Shown here in pieces: positions 45,175 through 52,934 of a stretch of 64,000 nucleotides of DNA; positions within the stretch are counted from its first letter, which is position 1; each line of letters starts with the position of its first letter. Both the position numbers and the translations under genes were made by a program. Source of the stretch: Streptomyces sp. ISL-10 (GTDB taxonomy: Bacteria > Actinomycetota > Actinomycetes > Streptomycetales > Streptomycetaceae); NCBI RefSeq assembly GCF_018614575.1, contig NZ_JAGGOJ010000007.1, positions 1 through 64,000 of the forward strand, in the 5' to 3' direction. The notes below the pieces were generated by a model that was given only the letters and a program-made list of their open reading frames with translations, was not told the origin of the DNA and ran no database searches.

Positions 45175-45561
45175 TCAGGGGGCGCCGACGAGATCGCGGC
45201 TCTTCAGGGCGGCCGTATGGGCATCGATCCGCTCGGCCGACAGGATCGCGGCGGCCGTGTCGGCGCGGGACGCGGCGACGACCAGTGCGCGGCCGGCGAG
45301 GGCGAGAGCCCGCCGGTGCAGGGCGTCGGCGTCGGCGTGGGTCAGCGCGGCATGGCGGGCGGGCGGTGCGCCGCGAAGCCTGGACACCTGCGAGGCGATC
45401 TCCTCGGCCGGCCCGTCGAGGCCGAGCTCGTCGGTGACGGCGAGGAGCGCGGCGAGGTGCCCGGCGAGCTGGATGTCCAGCTCCTCCTCGCGGGTGCGGT
45501 GGGGGTACTGCGGCTCGTCGGCCATCGAGTGGACCGACTTGGTGCGGATCGGCTCGTACAT
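45175..45561 (-). CDS. Conserved hypothetical helical protein
   Basis: The 128-residue cytosolic protein is all alpha, with TREEELDIQLAGHLAALLA and LHRRALALAGRALVVAA. I do not recognise its function. GGAGG lies eight bases before ATG 45561. Upstream on the same strand TAGGAT (45594-45599) is a good -10, and a Fur-like box lies just above it, hinting at metal- or peroxide-linked control. Confidence 0.65.
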   Translation of the reverse strand: MYEPIRTKSVHSMADEPQYPHRTREEELDIQLAGHLAALLAVTDELGLDGPAEEIASQVSRLRGAPPARHAALTHADADALHRRALALAGRALVVAASRADTAAAILSAERIDAHTAALKSRDLVGAP

Positions 45562-45601
45562 GGGGATGGCCTCCTGCTCACGGTCAGGAGACCATCCTAC
45601 A

Positions 45602-45616
45602 TTGGATTCAGTCTAA
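45602..45616 (-). promoter_or_regulatory. Fur-family-like 7-1-7 box
   Basis: Minus strand TTAGACT-G-AATCCAA: five of seven positions are symmetric, the 7-1-7 form used by Fur, PerR and CatR. It is just upstream of the TAGGAT -10 of the 128-residue protein gene. The AT-rich patch is unusual for the genome. Confidence 0.4.
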
Positions 45617-45655
45617 AGTTGAGTGGGGTCGGAACTCTGTCAGGTCGTGCACCGC

Positions 45656-46867
45656 TCAGTGCTGGCTGTAACCGTCCAGGAAGTTGCCGATCCGGGTGAC
45701 CGCGTCCACGAGGTCCTTCGTCGGCGGCAGCGTGACGATGCGGAAGTGGTCCGGTTCCGGCCAGTTGAAGCCCGTTCCGTGCACGACCATGATCTTCTCG
45801 GCACGCAGCAGATCGAGCACCATCTGCCGGTCGTCCTTGATCTTGTAGACCGAGGCGTCCAGGCGCGGGAAGAGATACAACGCGCCCTTCGGCTTCACGC
45901 AGGTGATGCCGGGGATCCGCGTCAGCAGGTCGTACGCCGCGTCACGCTGCTCCAGCAGCCGCCCGCCCGGCAGGACCAGCTGCTCGATCGACTGCCGGCC
46001 GCCGAGCGCCGTGGCCACCGCGTGCTGCGAGGGCATGTTGGCGCACAGCCGCATGTTGGCCAGGATCGTCAGCCCCTCGATGTACGAGGAGGCGTGCGCC
46101 TTCGGCCCGCACACCGCGAGCCAGCCGGAGCGGTAGCCGGCGACGCGGTAGTTCTTGGAGAGCCCGTTGAAGGTGAGGACCATCAGATCGGGGGCGATCG
46201 CGGCCGTCGGGGTGTGCGTGGCGCCGTCGTAGAGGATCTTGTCGTAGATCTCGTCGGAGCAGACGACCAGATTGTGGCGCCGGGCGATCTCGGTGAGGCT
46301 GCGCAGCATCTCGTCGTCGTAGACCGCGCCGGTGGGGTTGTTCGGGTTGATGATCACGATCGCCTTGGTGCGATCGGTGATCTTGCGCTCGATGTCCGCG
46401 AGGTCGGGCATCCAGTCCGACTGCTCGTCGCAGCGGTAGTGCACGGCGGTACCGCCGGACAGCGACACGGAGGCTGTCCACAGCGGATAGTCGGGCGCGG
46501 GCACGAGTACCTCGTCGCCGTCGTCGAGCAGCGCCTGCATCGACATCTGGATCAGCTCGGAGACGCCGTTGCCGAGATAGATGTCCTCGACGTCGAGGTC
46601 GATGCCCTTGGTCTGGTAGTGCTGCATGACGGCACGGCGGGCGGAGAGCAGCCCCTTCGCATCGCCGTATCCGTGCGCGCCGCCGATGTTGCGCAGGACG
46701 TCCTCGAGGATCTCCGGCGGGCACTCGAAGCCGAAGGCCGCGGGATTGCCGGTGTTCAGCTTGAGGATGCGATGACCTGCTGCCTCCAGCCGCATCGCCT
46801 CCTCGAGGACCGGGCCCCGGATTTCGTAACAGACGTTTGCGAGCTTCGTGGACTGGATCACCTGCAT
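45656..46867 (-). CDS. PLP-dependent aminotransferase (alanine/aspartate type I)
   Basis: The 403-residue fold-type I aminotransferase has the signatures IVIINPNNPTGAVYDDEML, CSDEIYDKILYDG and the Schiff-base lysine in TFNGLSKNYRVAGYRSGW. FRIVTLPP supplies the substrate carboxylate Arg. It resembles alanine aminotransferase AlaA more than aspartate enzymes. TAAGCT at 46874-46879 (minus strand) stands six bases before ATG 46867 with no ribosome-binding site, again a leaderless layout. Stands alone. Confidence 0.92.
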   Translation of the reverse strand: MQVIQSTKLANVCYEIRGPVLEEAMRLEAAGHRILKLNTGNPAAFGFECPPEILEDVLRNIGGAHGYGDAKGLLSARRAVMQHYQTKGIDLDVEDIYLGNGVSELIQMSMQALLDDGDEVLVPAPDYPLWTASVSLSGGTAVHYRCDEQSDWMPDLADIERKITDRTKAIVIINPNNPTGAVYDDEMLRSLTEIARRHNLVVCSDEIYDKILYDGATHTPTAAIAPDLMVLTFNGLSKNYRVAGYRSGWLAVCGPKAHASSYIEGLTILANMRLCANMPSQHAVATALGGRQSIEQLVLPGGRLLEQRDAAYDLLTRIPGITCVKPKGALYLFPRLDASVYKIKDDRQMVLDLLRAEKIMVVHGTGFNWPEPDHFRIVTLPPTKDLVDAVTRIGNFLDGYSQH

Positions 46868-47242
46868 GACGCGAGCTTACGGGGGCCGGGAAGTGATCGC
46901 TTCGTTTTTTGGCCCATGAACGCATGACACGAATGTCTGGTTTGTTGCTTCCGGTGGCAGAGGGGTCCGGAACCCTTGGAATGCGCTGGGTGAGCAGGCG
47001 CGCAACCTCTGAATCAGTTGGGGGGCCACCAATTGTTGCGCTCGTCACCCAGGGGACCCGCCGGTGGTCGGGGACGCGTTAGTGTGTGCGTTCACGCAGT
47101 GCACGACCAGCAGTGCACGGACCGACTCGGGAGGTGAGCCCCATTTCCGCAGCAGCAGGCCGGGTGCCCTCATCTCTCGGCTGTGCGGTCGACCGGGTCT
47201 AGGTGACCGCGAGGGTGCCCTTCAGTACCCGAAAGGCTCTTC
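46868..47242. other. Divergent promoter region between aminotransferase and methyltransferase genes
   Basis: About 375 bases without a gene, locally AT-rich (CGTTTTTTGG; TTTGTTGC). The aminotransferase -10 is at its left end. No ribosome-binding site with classic sequence precedes ATG 47243; CCGAAAGG lies about ten bases upstream. Confidence 0.4.
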
Positions 47243-48034
47243 ATGCCGGTTTCACCGACCGACTTCTCCTTCCCCTCCCTCGTCACCACCCTTCGCTCCG
47301 CCGGCTGCGTCTTCGCCGAGGACGAGGCGGAGCTGCTTTTCGCCGCGGCCCGCGACGCCGGCGAGCTCGCTGTGATGGCCGACCGCCGTGTCGCGGGCAT
47401 GCCCCTTGAACACGTCCTCGGCTGGGCGGAGTTCCTCGGTACGCGGATGGCAGTCGACCCCGGCGTCTTCGTGCCCCGGCGCCGTACCGAGTTCCTCGTC
47501 GAGTGCGCCGTCGCCCTCGCCCCGCCCTCGGCGGTCGTCGTCGACCTGTGCTGCGGTTCGGGTGCGCTCGGCGCTGCCGTGCTGCGGGCGCTCGGCGGCG
47601 GCGAACTGCACTCCGCCGACATCGAGCCGACTGCCGTGCGCTGCGCGCGCCGCAACGTCGGGGCGGTCGGGGGGCGGGTGTACGAGGGCGACCTCTACGA
47701 CCCCCTGCCCACGGCGCTCATGGGCCGTTGCGACGTGCTGCTCGTCAACGCCCCCTACGTGCCGACCGCCGAGATCGAGTTCCTGCCGCCCGAGGCGAGG
47801 GATCATGAGCCGCGGGTCGCGCTCGACGGCGGGGCCGACGGGCTGGACATCCAGCGGCGGGTGAGCGCCAGTGCGGCACGATGGCTGGCTCCCGGCGGGG
47901 TGCTGCTCGTCGAAACGAGCGCGCGGCAGGCCCCGCGTACGGTTGCCGCGTTCGCCGATCACGGTCTCTGCCCCCGCGTCGCCGTTCGCGAGGAGCTGGA
48001 CGCCACCGTGGTGATCGGGACCAGGCCCGTATAA
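47243..48034 (+). CDS. HemK/PrmC-like methyltransferase
   Basis: SAM-dependent methyltransferase of 263 residues. The N-terminal helical part (~1-60) is HemK-like; then PLEHVLGWAEFLGTRMAVDP and VFVPRRRTEFLVE come before the SAM motif VVVDLCCGSGALG. The catalytic NPPY of PrmC reads NAPYVP here. PrmC methylates the GGQ of release factors; the N-A-P-Y change and the separate location suggest a paralogue with a different amide substrate. A very strong terminator follows. Confidence 0.82.
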   Translation: MPVSPTDFSFPSLVTTLRSAGCVFAEDEAELLFAAARDAGELAVMADRRVAGMPLEHVLGWAEFLGTRMAVDPGVFVPRRRTEFLVECAVALAPPSAVVVDLCCGSGALGAAVLRALGGGELHSADIEPTAVRCARRNVGAVGGRVYEGDLYDPLPTALMGRCDVLLVNAPYVPTAEIEFLPPEARDHEPRVALDGGADGLDIQRRVSASAARWLAPGGVLLVETSARQAPRTVAAFADHGLCPRVAVREELDATVVIGTRPV

Positions 48035-48050
48035 GGGGAGAAGGCGAACA

Positions 48051-48096
48051 GCGGAACGGCCCCGAGGAGCGCGGTTGCTCCTCGGGGCCGTTCCGC
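48051..48096. terminator. Very long terminator hairpin
   Basis: Perfect 20-base arms GCGGAACGGCCCCGAGGAGC (48051-48070) and complement (48077-48096), loop GCGGTT. Between convergent genes, probably serving both. Confidence 0.88.
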
Positions 48097-48126
48097 CATC
48101 GCGCCCAAGGGGGCGCGCGTGGAGTG

Positions 48127-48360
48127 TCAGCCGATGATGGAGGTGTTGCCGCTCACCGGATTCAGCAGGCCCAGCACGTTGATCGAGTTGCCGGTGAGGT
48201 TCAGCGGAACGTGGACCGGAACCTGGACGACGTTGCCGGACAGGAGGCCCGCGGAGCCGGCAGCGATACCCTCGGCACCCGCGTCGGCCATGGCGGGCGC
48301 GGCGCTGCCGAGCGCCATGAGCAGACCAGCGGCAACGGCTGCAGCCTTTGTGTACTTCAT
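48127..48360 (-). CDS. Short chaplin without cysteines
   Basis: Secreted hydrophobic surface protein of aerial hyphae. The 77-residue precursor MKYTKAAAVAAG has a signal peptide ending PAMADAG and one chaplin domain: GNVVQVPVHVPLNLTGNSIN then VLGLLNPVSGNTSIIG. The two cysteines found in most chaplins are replaced (T, S), as in ChpE. Forms amyloid-like films with other chaplins by family knowledge. I could not find a convincing BldN promoter upstream. The terminator at 48051-48096 lies downstream. Confidence 0.92.
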   Translation of the reverse strand: MKYTKAAAVAAGLLMALGSAAPAMADAGAEGIAAGSAGLLSGNVVQVPVHVPLNLTGNSINVLGLLNPVSGNTSIIG

Positions 48361-48592
48361 TTCGATCCTTTCAGCAGGGGCGTACGCGGTACGGCCTTCG
48401 TGTCGCGCAGCTGCAATTCAGCCATGCAGACATGCGCCTCCGCAGAACTAGTAACGAATCGGTTCCCGCCGGGAAACCGCCGCGCGACTGCCGATTCGAA
48501 AAGTCACTCGTATGCCTCACGGATAACGTGTCGAACCGATGCATGGAATCCGCGGAGAAAACCCCCGATTCTGCGGGAGTTCCGTGCGGCAC

Positions 48593-48633
48593 AAGAGCTG
48601 CCCCCGTGCGCATCGCGCACGGGGGCAGCTCTT
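48593..48633 (-). terminator. Terminator of the first rodlin gene
   Basis: Perfect 18-base arms AAGAGCTGCCCCCGTGCG and complement, loop CATCG. It starts 13 bases after the rodlin stop on the minus strand. Confidence 0.85.
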
Positions 48634-48646
48634 CGGCCCGCGGTGA

Positions 48647-49057
48647 TCAGCGGAGGGAGTCGCCGTTCCCCGAGAGGACCGGGATGTCGCTGAGGATGTG
48701 CGACAGGGGCTCGTCGCCCTTGGCCTGGGTGGAGTTCTCGACGCACTGCTGGTTCTGCGGGGCAGACAGGACCGGGACGTCCTCGACGCCGACCGGAACG
48801 ACGCCGACGAGGGAGCCGAGGTTGGCCTTGGCCGGCAGGCCGACGCAGGGCTTGTTGAGCGAGCCCGCGATCAGGCTCATCTGCGGGCTCATGCTGCCGT
48901 AGGTGGCGGAGTTGCCGTAGTGCTGCGTGGCGCCGACTCCACTGGAGGTGGCGGAGCTCTGGTCGTCGCCGACGGCCAGAGCCTGCGGGGCCATCGCCGC
49001 GCCGGCGCCCACCATCGAAGCGGTGACCATGGCCGTCGTCAGAATCTTCTTGATCAC
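48647..49057 (-). CDS. Rodlin (RdlA/RdlB family)
   Basis: Secreted protein that organises chaplin filaments into rodlets on spores and aerial hyphae. The 136-residue precursor MIKKILTTAMVTAS is cleaved near QALAV; the mature part begins GDDQSS. Typical blocks are GNSATYGSMSPQMSLIAGS, NKPCVGLPA and QQCVENSTQAKGDEPLSHIL, with two cysteines. A BldN-like promoter lies at 49104-49131. Its last ~200 bases are nearly identical to the second rodlin gene, while the first half differs. Confidence 0.93.
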   Translation of the reverse strand: MIKKILTTAMVTASMVGAGAAMAPQALAVGDDQSSATSSGVGATQHYGNSATYGSMSPQMSLIAGSLNKPCVGLPAKANLGSLVGVVPVGVEDVPVLSAPQNQQCVENSTQAKGDEPLSHILSDIPVLSGNGDSLR

Positions 49058-49103
49058 TTACTTGTCCTTTTTCGTTTGAACGCGCGAACGCGGTACAGCC
49101 TGG

Positions 49104-49131
49104 TCAACTGAAGCCGACACGTTTGGTTTCG
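49104..49131 (-). promoter_or_regulatory. BldN-like promoter of the first rodlin gene
   Basis: Minus strand CGAAAC (49126-49131), 16 bases, AGTTGA (49104-49109). Each hexamer has one mismatch to the published BldN consensus CGTAAC-N16-CGTTGA, and the spacer is exact. Confidence 0.65.
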
Positions 49132-49282
49132 GGTGTTCACCCGAATGCCGCACACGGCTCGATGTGCACCAATGGCGGTATCGTGTCACCCGTTCTGCCG
49201 AATGGATTCTCCGCCCCGAGTGCCGCTTTCGGTTGCGGCACAATGGGCGAATCCATCGGGCCGAACGAGCGGTGAATTCAAT

Positions 49283-49936
49283 ATGACAATTACGTCTACC
49301 GGATATCTGTCCGTCGAACGGGGAGGGCGGCGGCGGGCCGCCAAGGAACCCGGCCGGGGCACGGCCGGCGCGAGCCGGGCCTTCGCCTGGCTGCTGGTGG
49401 TCACCGGTGCGGCCGGGCTACTGGCGGCGTGGGTCATCACGATCGACAAGTTCAAGCTGTTGGAGGACCCGGGCTTCACGCCGGGTTGCAGCCTCAATCC
49501 CGTGGTGTCGTGCGGCAACATCATGAAGAGCGAACAGGCGGCCGTCTTCGGCTTCCCCAACCCGATGCTGGGGCTCGTCGCCTACGGCATGGTGATCGCG
49601 ATCGGGGTGGCGCTGCTCGCGGGAGCGCGGTACCGAAAGTGGTTCTGGCTGGGCGTGAACGCCGGCACGGCGTTCGGCGTCGTCTTCTGCACCTGGCTGC
49701 AATATCAGTCGCTGTACGAGATCAACGCGCTGTGCCTGTGGTGCTCGCTGGCGTGGGTCGCCACGATCGTCATGTTCTGGTACGTGACCTCGAACAACGT
49801 ACGCAACGGCATCCTGCCGGCCCCGGCCGCGCTGCGCGGCTTCTTCGGCGAGTTCGCCTGGGTGCTGCCCGTGCTGCACATCGGAATCATCGGGATGCTG
49901 ATCCTGACCCGCTGGTGGGACTTCTGGACCAGCTGA
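49283..49936 (+). CDS. Vitamin K epoxide reductase family (VKOR) disulfide oxidase
   Basis: Membrane enzyme that reoxidises a DsbA-like partner with quinone, feeding extracellular disulfide formation. The 217 residues have five helices. The loop-pair cysteines are in CSLNPVVSCG and the active CxxC in CLWC. The N-terminal Arg-rich region faces the cytosol. ATG 49283 begins MTITSTGYLS; no good ribosome-binding site. It is sandwiched between two rodlin genes on the other strand, suggesting service to those proteins. Confidence 0.9.
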   Translation: MTITSTGYLSVERGGRRRAAKEPGRGTAGASRAFAWLLVVTGAAGLLAAWVITIDKFKLLEDPGFTPGCSLNPVVSCGNIMKSEQAAVFGFPNPMLGLVAYGMVIAIGVALLAGARYRKWFWLGVNAGTAFGVVFCTWLQYQSLYEINALCLWCSLAWVATIVMFWYVTSNNVRNGILPAPAALRGFFGEFAWVLPVLHIGIIGMLILTRWWDFWTS

Positions 49937-49984
49937 CCCTCGCGTACGTGAGCACCGTCGCATCCGTACGGGAGCCCGACGCAC

Positions 49985-50019
49985 AGGGGCCCCGGCAGCC
50001 TCACGCCGCCGGGGCTCCT
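49985..50019. terminator. Terminator between VKOR and the second rodlin
   Basis: Twelve-base arms AGGGGCCCCGGC and GCCGGGGCTCCT with one mismatch around 11 bases, between convergent genes. Confidence 0.7.
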
Positions 50020-50026
50020 GCGGGGA

Positions 50027-50437
50027 TCAGCGGGCGGAGGCGCCGTTCCCCGAGAGGACCGGGATGTCGCTGAGGACGTGCGACAGGGGCTCGTCGCCCT
50101 TGGCCTGGGTGGAGTTCTCGACGCACTGCTGGTCCTGCGGGGCCGACAGGACCGGGACGTCCTCGACGCCGACCGGAACGACACCGACGAGGGAGCCGAC
50201 GTTGGCCTTGGCCGGCAGTGCCACACACGGCTTGTTGAGCGAATCCTGGACGACGCCGAACTGCGGGCTCGTGGTGCCGTGCGTCTCGGCGCTGCCGTAC
50301 TCCTGAGCGGAGTTGTTGCCGCTCGCGGACAGGGTGCTCTGGTCGTCCCCGACGGCCATGGCCTGCGGAGCCACTGTGGCACCCGTGGCCGCCACGGAAA
50401 GCGAGAGCGCCGCCGTGGCCATAACCTTCTTGAACAT
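50027..50437 (-). CDS. Second rodlin
   Basis: The 136-residue rodlin precursor begins MFKKVMATAALSLSV, with cleavage near QAMAV. It shares SPQFGVVQDSLNKPCVALPA and QQCVENSTQAKGDEPLSHVL with the first rodlin. About the last 190 bases differ at only a dozen or so sites from the first rodlin, but the N-terminal halves are much less alike. That pattern points to gene conversion. No clear BldN promoter was found upstream; CGTTGG near 50485 is a poor -10 match. Confidence 0.93.
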   Translation of the reverse strand: MFKKVMATAALSLSVAATGATVAPQAMAVGDDQSTLSASGNNSAQEYGSAETHGTTSPQFGVVQDSLNKPCVALPAKANVGSLVGVVPVGVEDVPVLSAPQDQQCVENSTQAKGDEPLSHVLSDIPVLSGNGASAR

Positions 50438-50589
50438 GTTCCGTCCTTCTGTTTCTCGAATGTCCGCCGATGGAGGCGCCTGGCCCAACGGGGAGCCGGC
50501 TGGCTCGGTTGTCCCGGTTCACGCCAACGGCCCTGCGTCGTACCCCCGTATCGGTGGGCCGATAGCGGTGCGTTGCCCGCAGCGGCGGA

Positions 50590-50889
50590 TCAGCCGCCGA
50601 GCGAGACACCGCCCAACATGGGGGTGGTCGCGGCGGCAGTCTTCAGCACCTGCTCGGGCGCATTGCCCCTGATGGTGTTCAGGTCGGTGGCGACGTCGCC
50701 CACCTGGCCGAGGGCGGCTCCGGCGCGGGTGGCATCCGCCAACTGTGGGACGGCGGCGGCGACCTGGCCGAGACCGCCGTTCAGGCTCATGGGGGGCATG
50801 CCCGCCGAGTGGGCGGCGAACGCGGGAGTGGCCGCCCCCAGCGCCGCCACGGAACCGGCAAGGACGGCAGCGGCCCTCGAGTACTTCAT
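50590..50889 (-). CDS. Small secreted protein in the chaplin-rodlin island
   Basis: The 99-residue precursor MKYSRAAAVLAGSVAAL has a signal peptide ending TPAFA and strongly resembles the first chaplin's signal peptide (MKYTKAAAVAAG). The mature part (HSAGMPPMSLNGGLGQ..., LNTIRGNAPEQVLKTA) has no cysteine and no chaplin or rodlin domain. I do not recognise the family. GAGGG lies nine bases before ATG 50889. Confidence 0.7.
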   Translation of the reverse strand: MKYSRAAAVLAGSVAALGAATPAFAAHSAGMPPMSLNGGLGQVAAAVPQLADATRAGAALGQVGDVATDLNTIRGNAPEQVLKTAAATTPMLGGVSLGG

Positions 50890-51126
50890 GTTTCGCATCC
50901 CTCTTCCCGGCGGAGTCCTCCGCCGTCGACAGGCGTAACGAGCCGTGCCCGTACGGGAAACCCTGTCGCTCGCGTGATTCGGTCCCACGCGCGCAAACGA
51001 GCGCGGCGGCTTGTCGCCGGGTCCGCGGACGGCTGCGCCGCAGGTAGGGCACCATATTCAGGTGCCGCACTCCGCGGCGCCCCGACGGGCGTGACGCTGA
51101 CCGCCCTTGATCGTTGACGGGTAGCG

Positions 51127-51477
51127 TCAGGCCTTGCCCCTCCATGGCCCAGTGGCGCTGGAGACACCGGCAGTTGCTGCCGGAGGGCGGCCCCCGGGGT
51201 CGGGCGCGGGCCACGCGGTGTGCCGGTCGTGGAGCCAGCCCCGGCGCGGCGGCGGGGGAGTGGGACGGACCTGTTGTTCCTCCGCCGACGAGGGCGGGAA
51301 CAGGGTGAGACGTGTCCACTCCCCGTCCGGCCGACCCGGCATGGTCCGGCCCGCGGCCGCCCACTCGCGCGCCAGCTGGTCGTAGATCGGGCTGCTGGCT
51401 GGCGGCGGTGCCGCTGGTGCCGGATCCGTTCTCGTCTGCACGCGCTGCCAATGAGCCGGAGCGGTAGTCCTTGCCAT
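51127..51477 (-). CDS. Hypothetical Pro-rich protein
   Basis: The 116 residues start MARTTAPAHWQRVQ; the middle has IYDQLAREWAAAGRTMPGRP and DGEWTRLTLFPP, which I remember as a recurring Streptomyces pattern, then a Pro-rich tail. It has no signal peptide or known domain. Start ATG 51477 is tentative. Confidence 0.5.
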   Translation of the reverse strand: MARTTAPAHWQRVQTRTDPAPAAPPPASSPIYDQLAREWAAAGRTMPGRPDGEWTRLTLFPPSSAEEQQVRPTPPPPRRGWLHDRHTAWPAPDPGGRPPAATAGVSSATGPWRGKA

Positions 51478-51586
51478 ACCGCGGCCAACGCGCACGCGGT
51501 ATCCGAGGTCACTGCCACGCGGGGACACTGGGGTACGGGAGGAACGGCCTTTCGAGCCCGTCGCTCAGCGTAGTGATACGCACCCC

Positions 51587-51841
51587 GTGAGACGCGGCGT
51601 GCCGTCGGCGTTCCCCTCCGCGCTGGCGGCGATGCCCGCCGCAGGCTGCATCGGCGACACGGCGACGTCGGCGGCGCCCGCTTCGGCGAACATCTTCGGT
51701 TCGCCGCTCGCCGCTCGCCGCTCGGCTTTGGCAGTCGGCGAACACCGCTACAGCCGACTGGTGTTCGAGATCCCTCAGGACCCCCGTCCCGTACGGCTGC
51801 ACTGCACCGTCGGAACCGCCGAACGCCGTTGGATCCAGTGA
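51587..51841 (+). pseudogene. Possible lipoprotein remnant
   Basis: Frame of 84 codons from GTG 51587. It starts MRRGVPSAFPSALAAMPAAG with Cys following, a weak lipobox. After a short Ala-rich link it passes to GEHRYSRLVFEIPQDPRPVR and LHCTVGTAERRW, the style of the last strands of a secreted DUF4352-like beta domain. The body of such a domain is missing, so I read an internally deleted gene. Low certainty. Confidence 0.35.
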
Positions 51842-51922
51842 CGGTCCGGTCCGGAGCCCGTTCACCCGGGCAGGTGAACGGGGCAGCGGCCGGGGGGCGG
51901 CAGGGCACTAGGGTGCCGAGCC

Positions 51923-52423
51923 ATGACCACTGCCAGCACCCCCAAAGCAACCGTCGACCGAGCCGAGTTGGGCACCCTCGCCCTGCTCGCCTGGACCGGT
52001 GACCCGGCCCAGGGCCACGACACGCCGTATCTGATCGCATACTCCCTCGGCGACGGCACCGGCGGCGGTGAGGCGGCGGCCGCCGCCTCCCTGGCGTTGA
52101 TCGAAAAGCTCGGGCTCACCACGGGCGACGTCATGCAGGACCACACCGGCGAAGGCGTCTCCCCGATCCAGCTGCTCGTCCAGGGTGGCCAGGCCGTCGT
52201 CAACATGCCCTATATGAACGCCCAGTGCCCCGTCCCCGTCGAATGGCTGGCAGCCGCCGAACGGCGAGGCCATGTGCACTTCATGATCTCAGGACGCGCG
52301 TGGCCCGAGGCGAGGCCCGGCGTGCCCCTCGCCGAGGAGACCCTGCAGGCCCACCTCGGGAACGAAGAGGCGCTCAACGACATGGCCCACGTCCTGCTGC
52401 CGGTGTCCCAGCTGCGACGCTGA
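51923..52423 (+). CDS. DUF5949-type Streptomyces protein
   Basis: The 166-residue cytosolic protein starts MTTASTPKATVDRAELGTLA, followed by LAWTGDPAQGHDTPYLIAYS. I recall this as the DUF5949 family, confined to streptomycetes, function unknown. TAGGGT at 51909-51914 stands eight bases before the ATG without a ribosome-binding site. A terminator follows at 52486-52516. Confidence 0.7.
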   Translation: MTTASTPKATVDRAELGTLALLAWTGDPAQGHDTPYLIAYSLGDGTGGGEAAAAASLALIEKLGLTTGDVMQDHTGEGVSPIQLLVQGGQAVVNMPYMNAQCPVPVEWLAAAERRGHVHFMISGRAWPEARPGVPLAEETLQAHLGNEEALNDMAHVLLPVSQLRR

Positions 52424-52485
52424 CAGCCCGAGCCGTACGGCCGACCCGCGACCACACCGCGGCAGGCCGCGCTGATCGCCATGAC

Positions 52486-52516
52486 AAGGGCCGGCCGGGA
52501 ATCCCGGCCGGCCCTT
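52486..52516 (+). terminator. Terminator of the DUF5949 gene
   Basis: Perfect 15-base arms AAGGGCCGGCCGGGA and complement around one base, followed by TG. It lies 62 bases after the stop. Confidence 0.8.
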
Positions 52517-52542
52517 TGCTGTGCGGCCCGCGCCCCTACGAA

Positions 52543-52579
52543 CTGCGGCCTCCCCCGCGTGGTGCAGGGGAGGCCGCAG
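52543..52579 (-). terminator. Terminator of the second chaplin
   Basis: Perfect 13-base arms CTGCGGCCTCCCC and complement around 11 bases, beginning 22 bases after the chaplin stop on the minus strand. Confidence 0.8.
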
Positions 52580-52600
52580 CATTCATCGGTTGTGCGGTGC

Positions 52601-52849
52601 TCAGGCGCCGTCGCTGATGGCGCACCCAATGCCGAAGGCCGGGTTGAGCAGCCCGATGGCGTCCACCGTGTTGCCGCAGAGGTTGGTCGGCAGGTGGACG
52701 GGAACCTGGACGGAGTTGCCCGAGGCGATACCCGGGGAACCGGTGGCCGTACCGAGCGCTCCGGCGTCGGCGGCAGCCATGCCGGCACCGCCGGCGAGGA
52801 TGGCACCCGTGCCGGCGACAATGGCGGCGGCCTTCGCGATACGCGACAT
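52601..52849 (-). CDS. Short chaplin with cysteine pair
   Basis: The 82-residue secreted chaplin begins MSRIAKAAAIVAGTGA, cleaved near GMAAADAG. The chaplin domain is SGNSVQVPVHLPTNLCGNTV then DAIGLLNPAFGIGCAIS, with the usual two cysteines that form an internal disulfide. AAGGAGAA lies four bases before ATG 52849. A near-perfect BldN promoter is at 52907-52934. Confidence 0.93.
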   Translation of the reverse strand: MSRIAKAAAIVAGTGAILAGGAGMAAADAGALGTATGSPGIASGNSVQVPVHLPTNLCGNTVDAIGLLNPAFGIGCAISDGA

Positions 52850-52906
52850 CAACTTCTCCTTGCAGGACGAGAGGCGGCCGCAGGGGTTGCGGCCTTCACT
52901 CCCCGT

Positions 52907-52934
52907 TCAACGCGGAAAGCGGACACCGGTAACG
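52907..52934 (-). promoter_or_regulatory. BldN promoter of the second chaplin
   Basis: Minus strand CGTTAC (52929-52934), 16 bases, CGTTGA (52907-52912): full match at -10, one mismatch at -35 to CGTAAC-N16-CGTTGA. The hexamers sit 58 to 85 bases before the start codon. Confidence 0.75.

Noticed and set aside
49133..49282. Longer VKOR start at 49133
   Set aside because: The extra 50 residues are Pro/Ser/Arg-rich and overlap the rodlin promoter; ATG 49283 gives the usual VKOR length.
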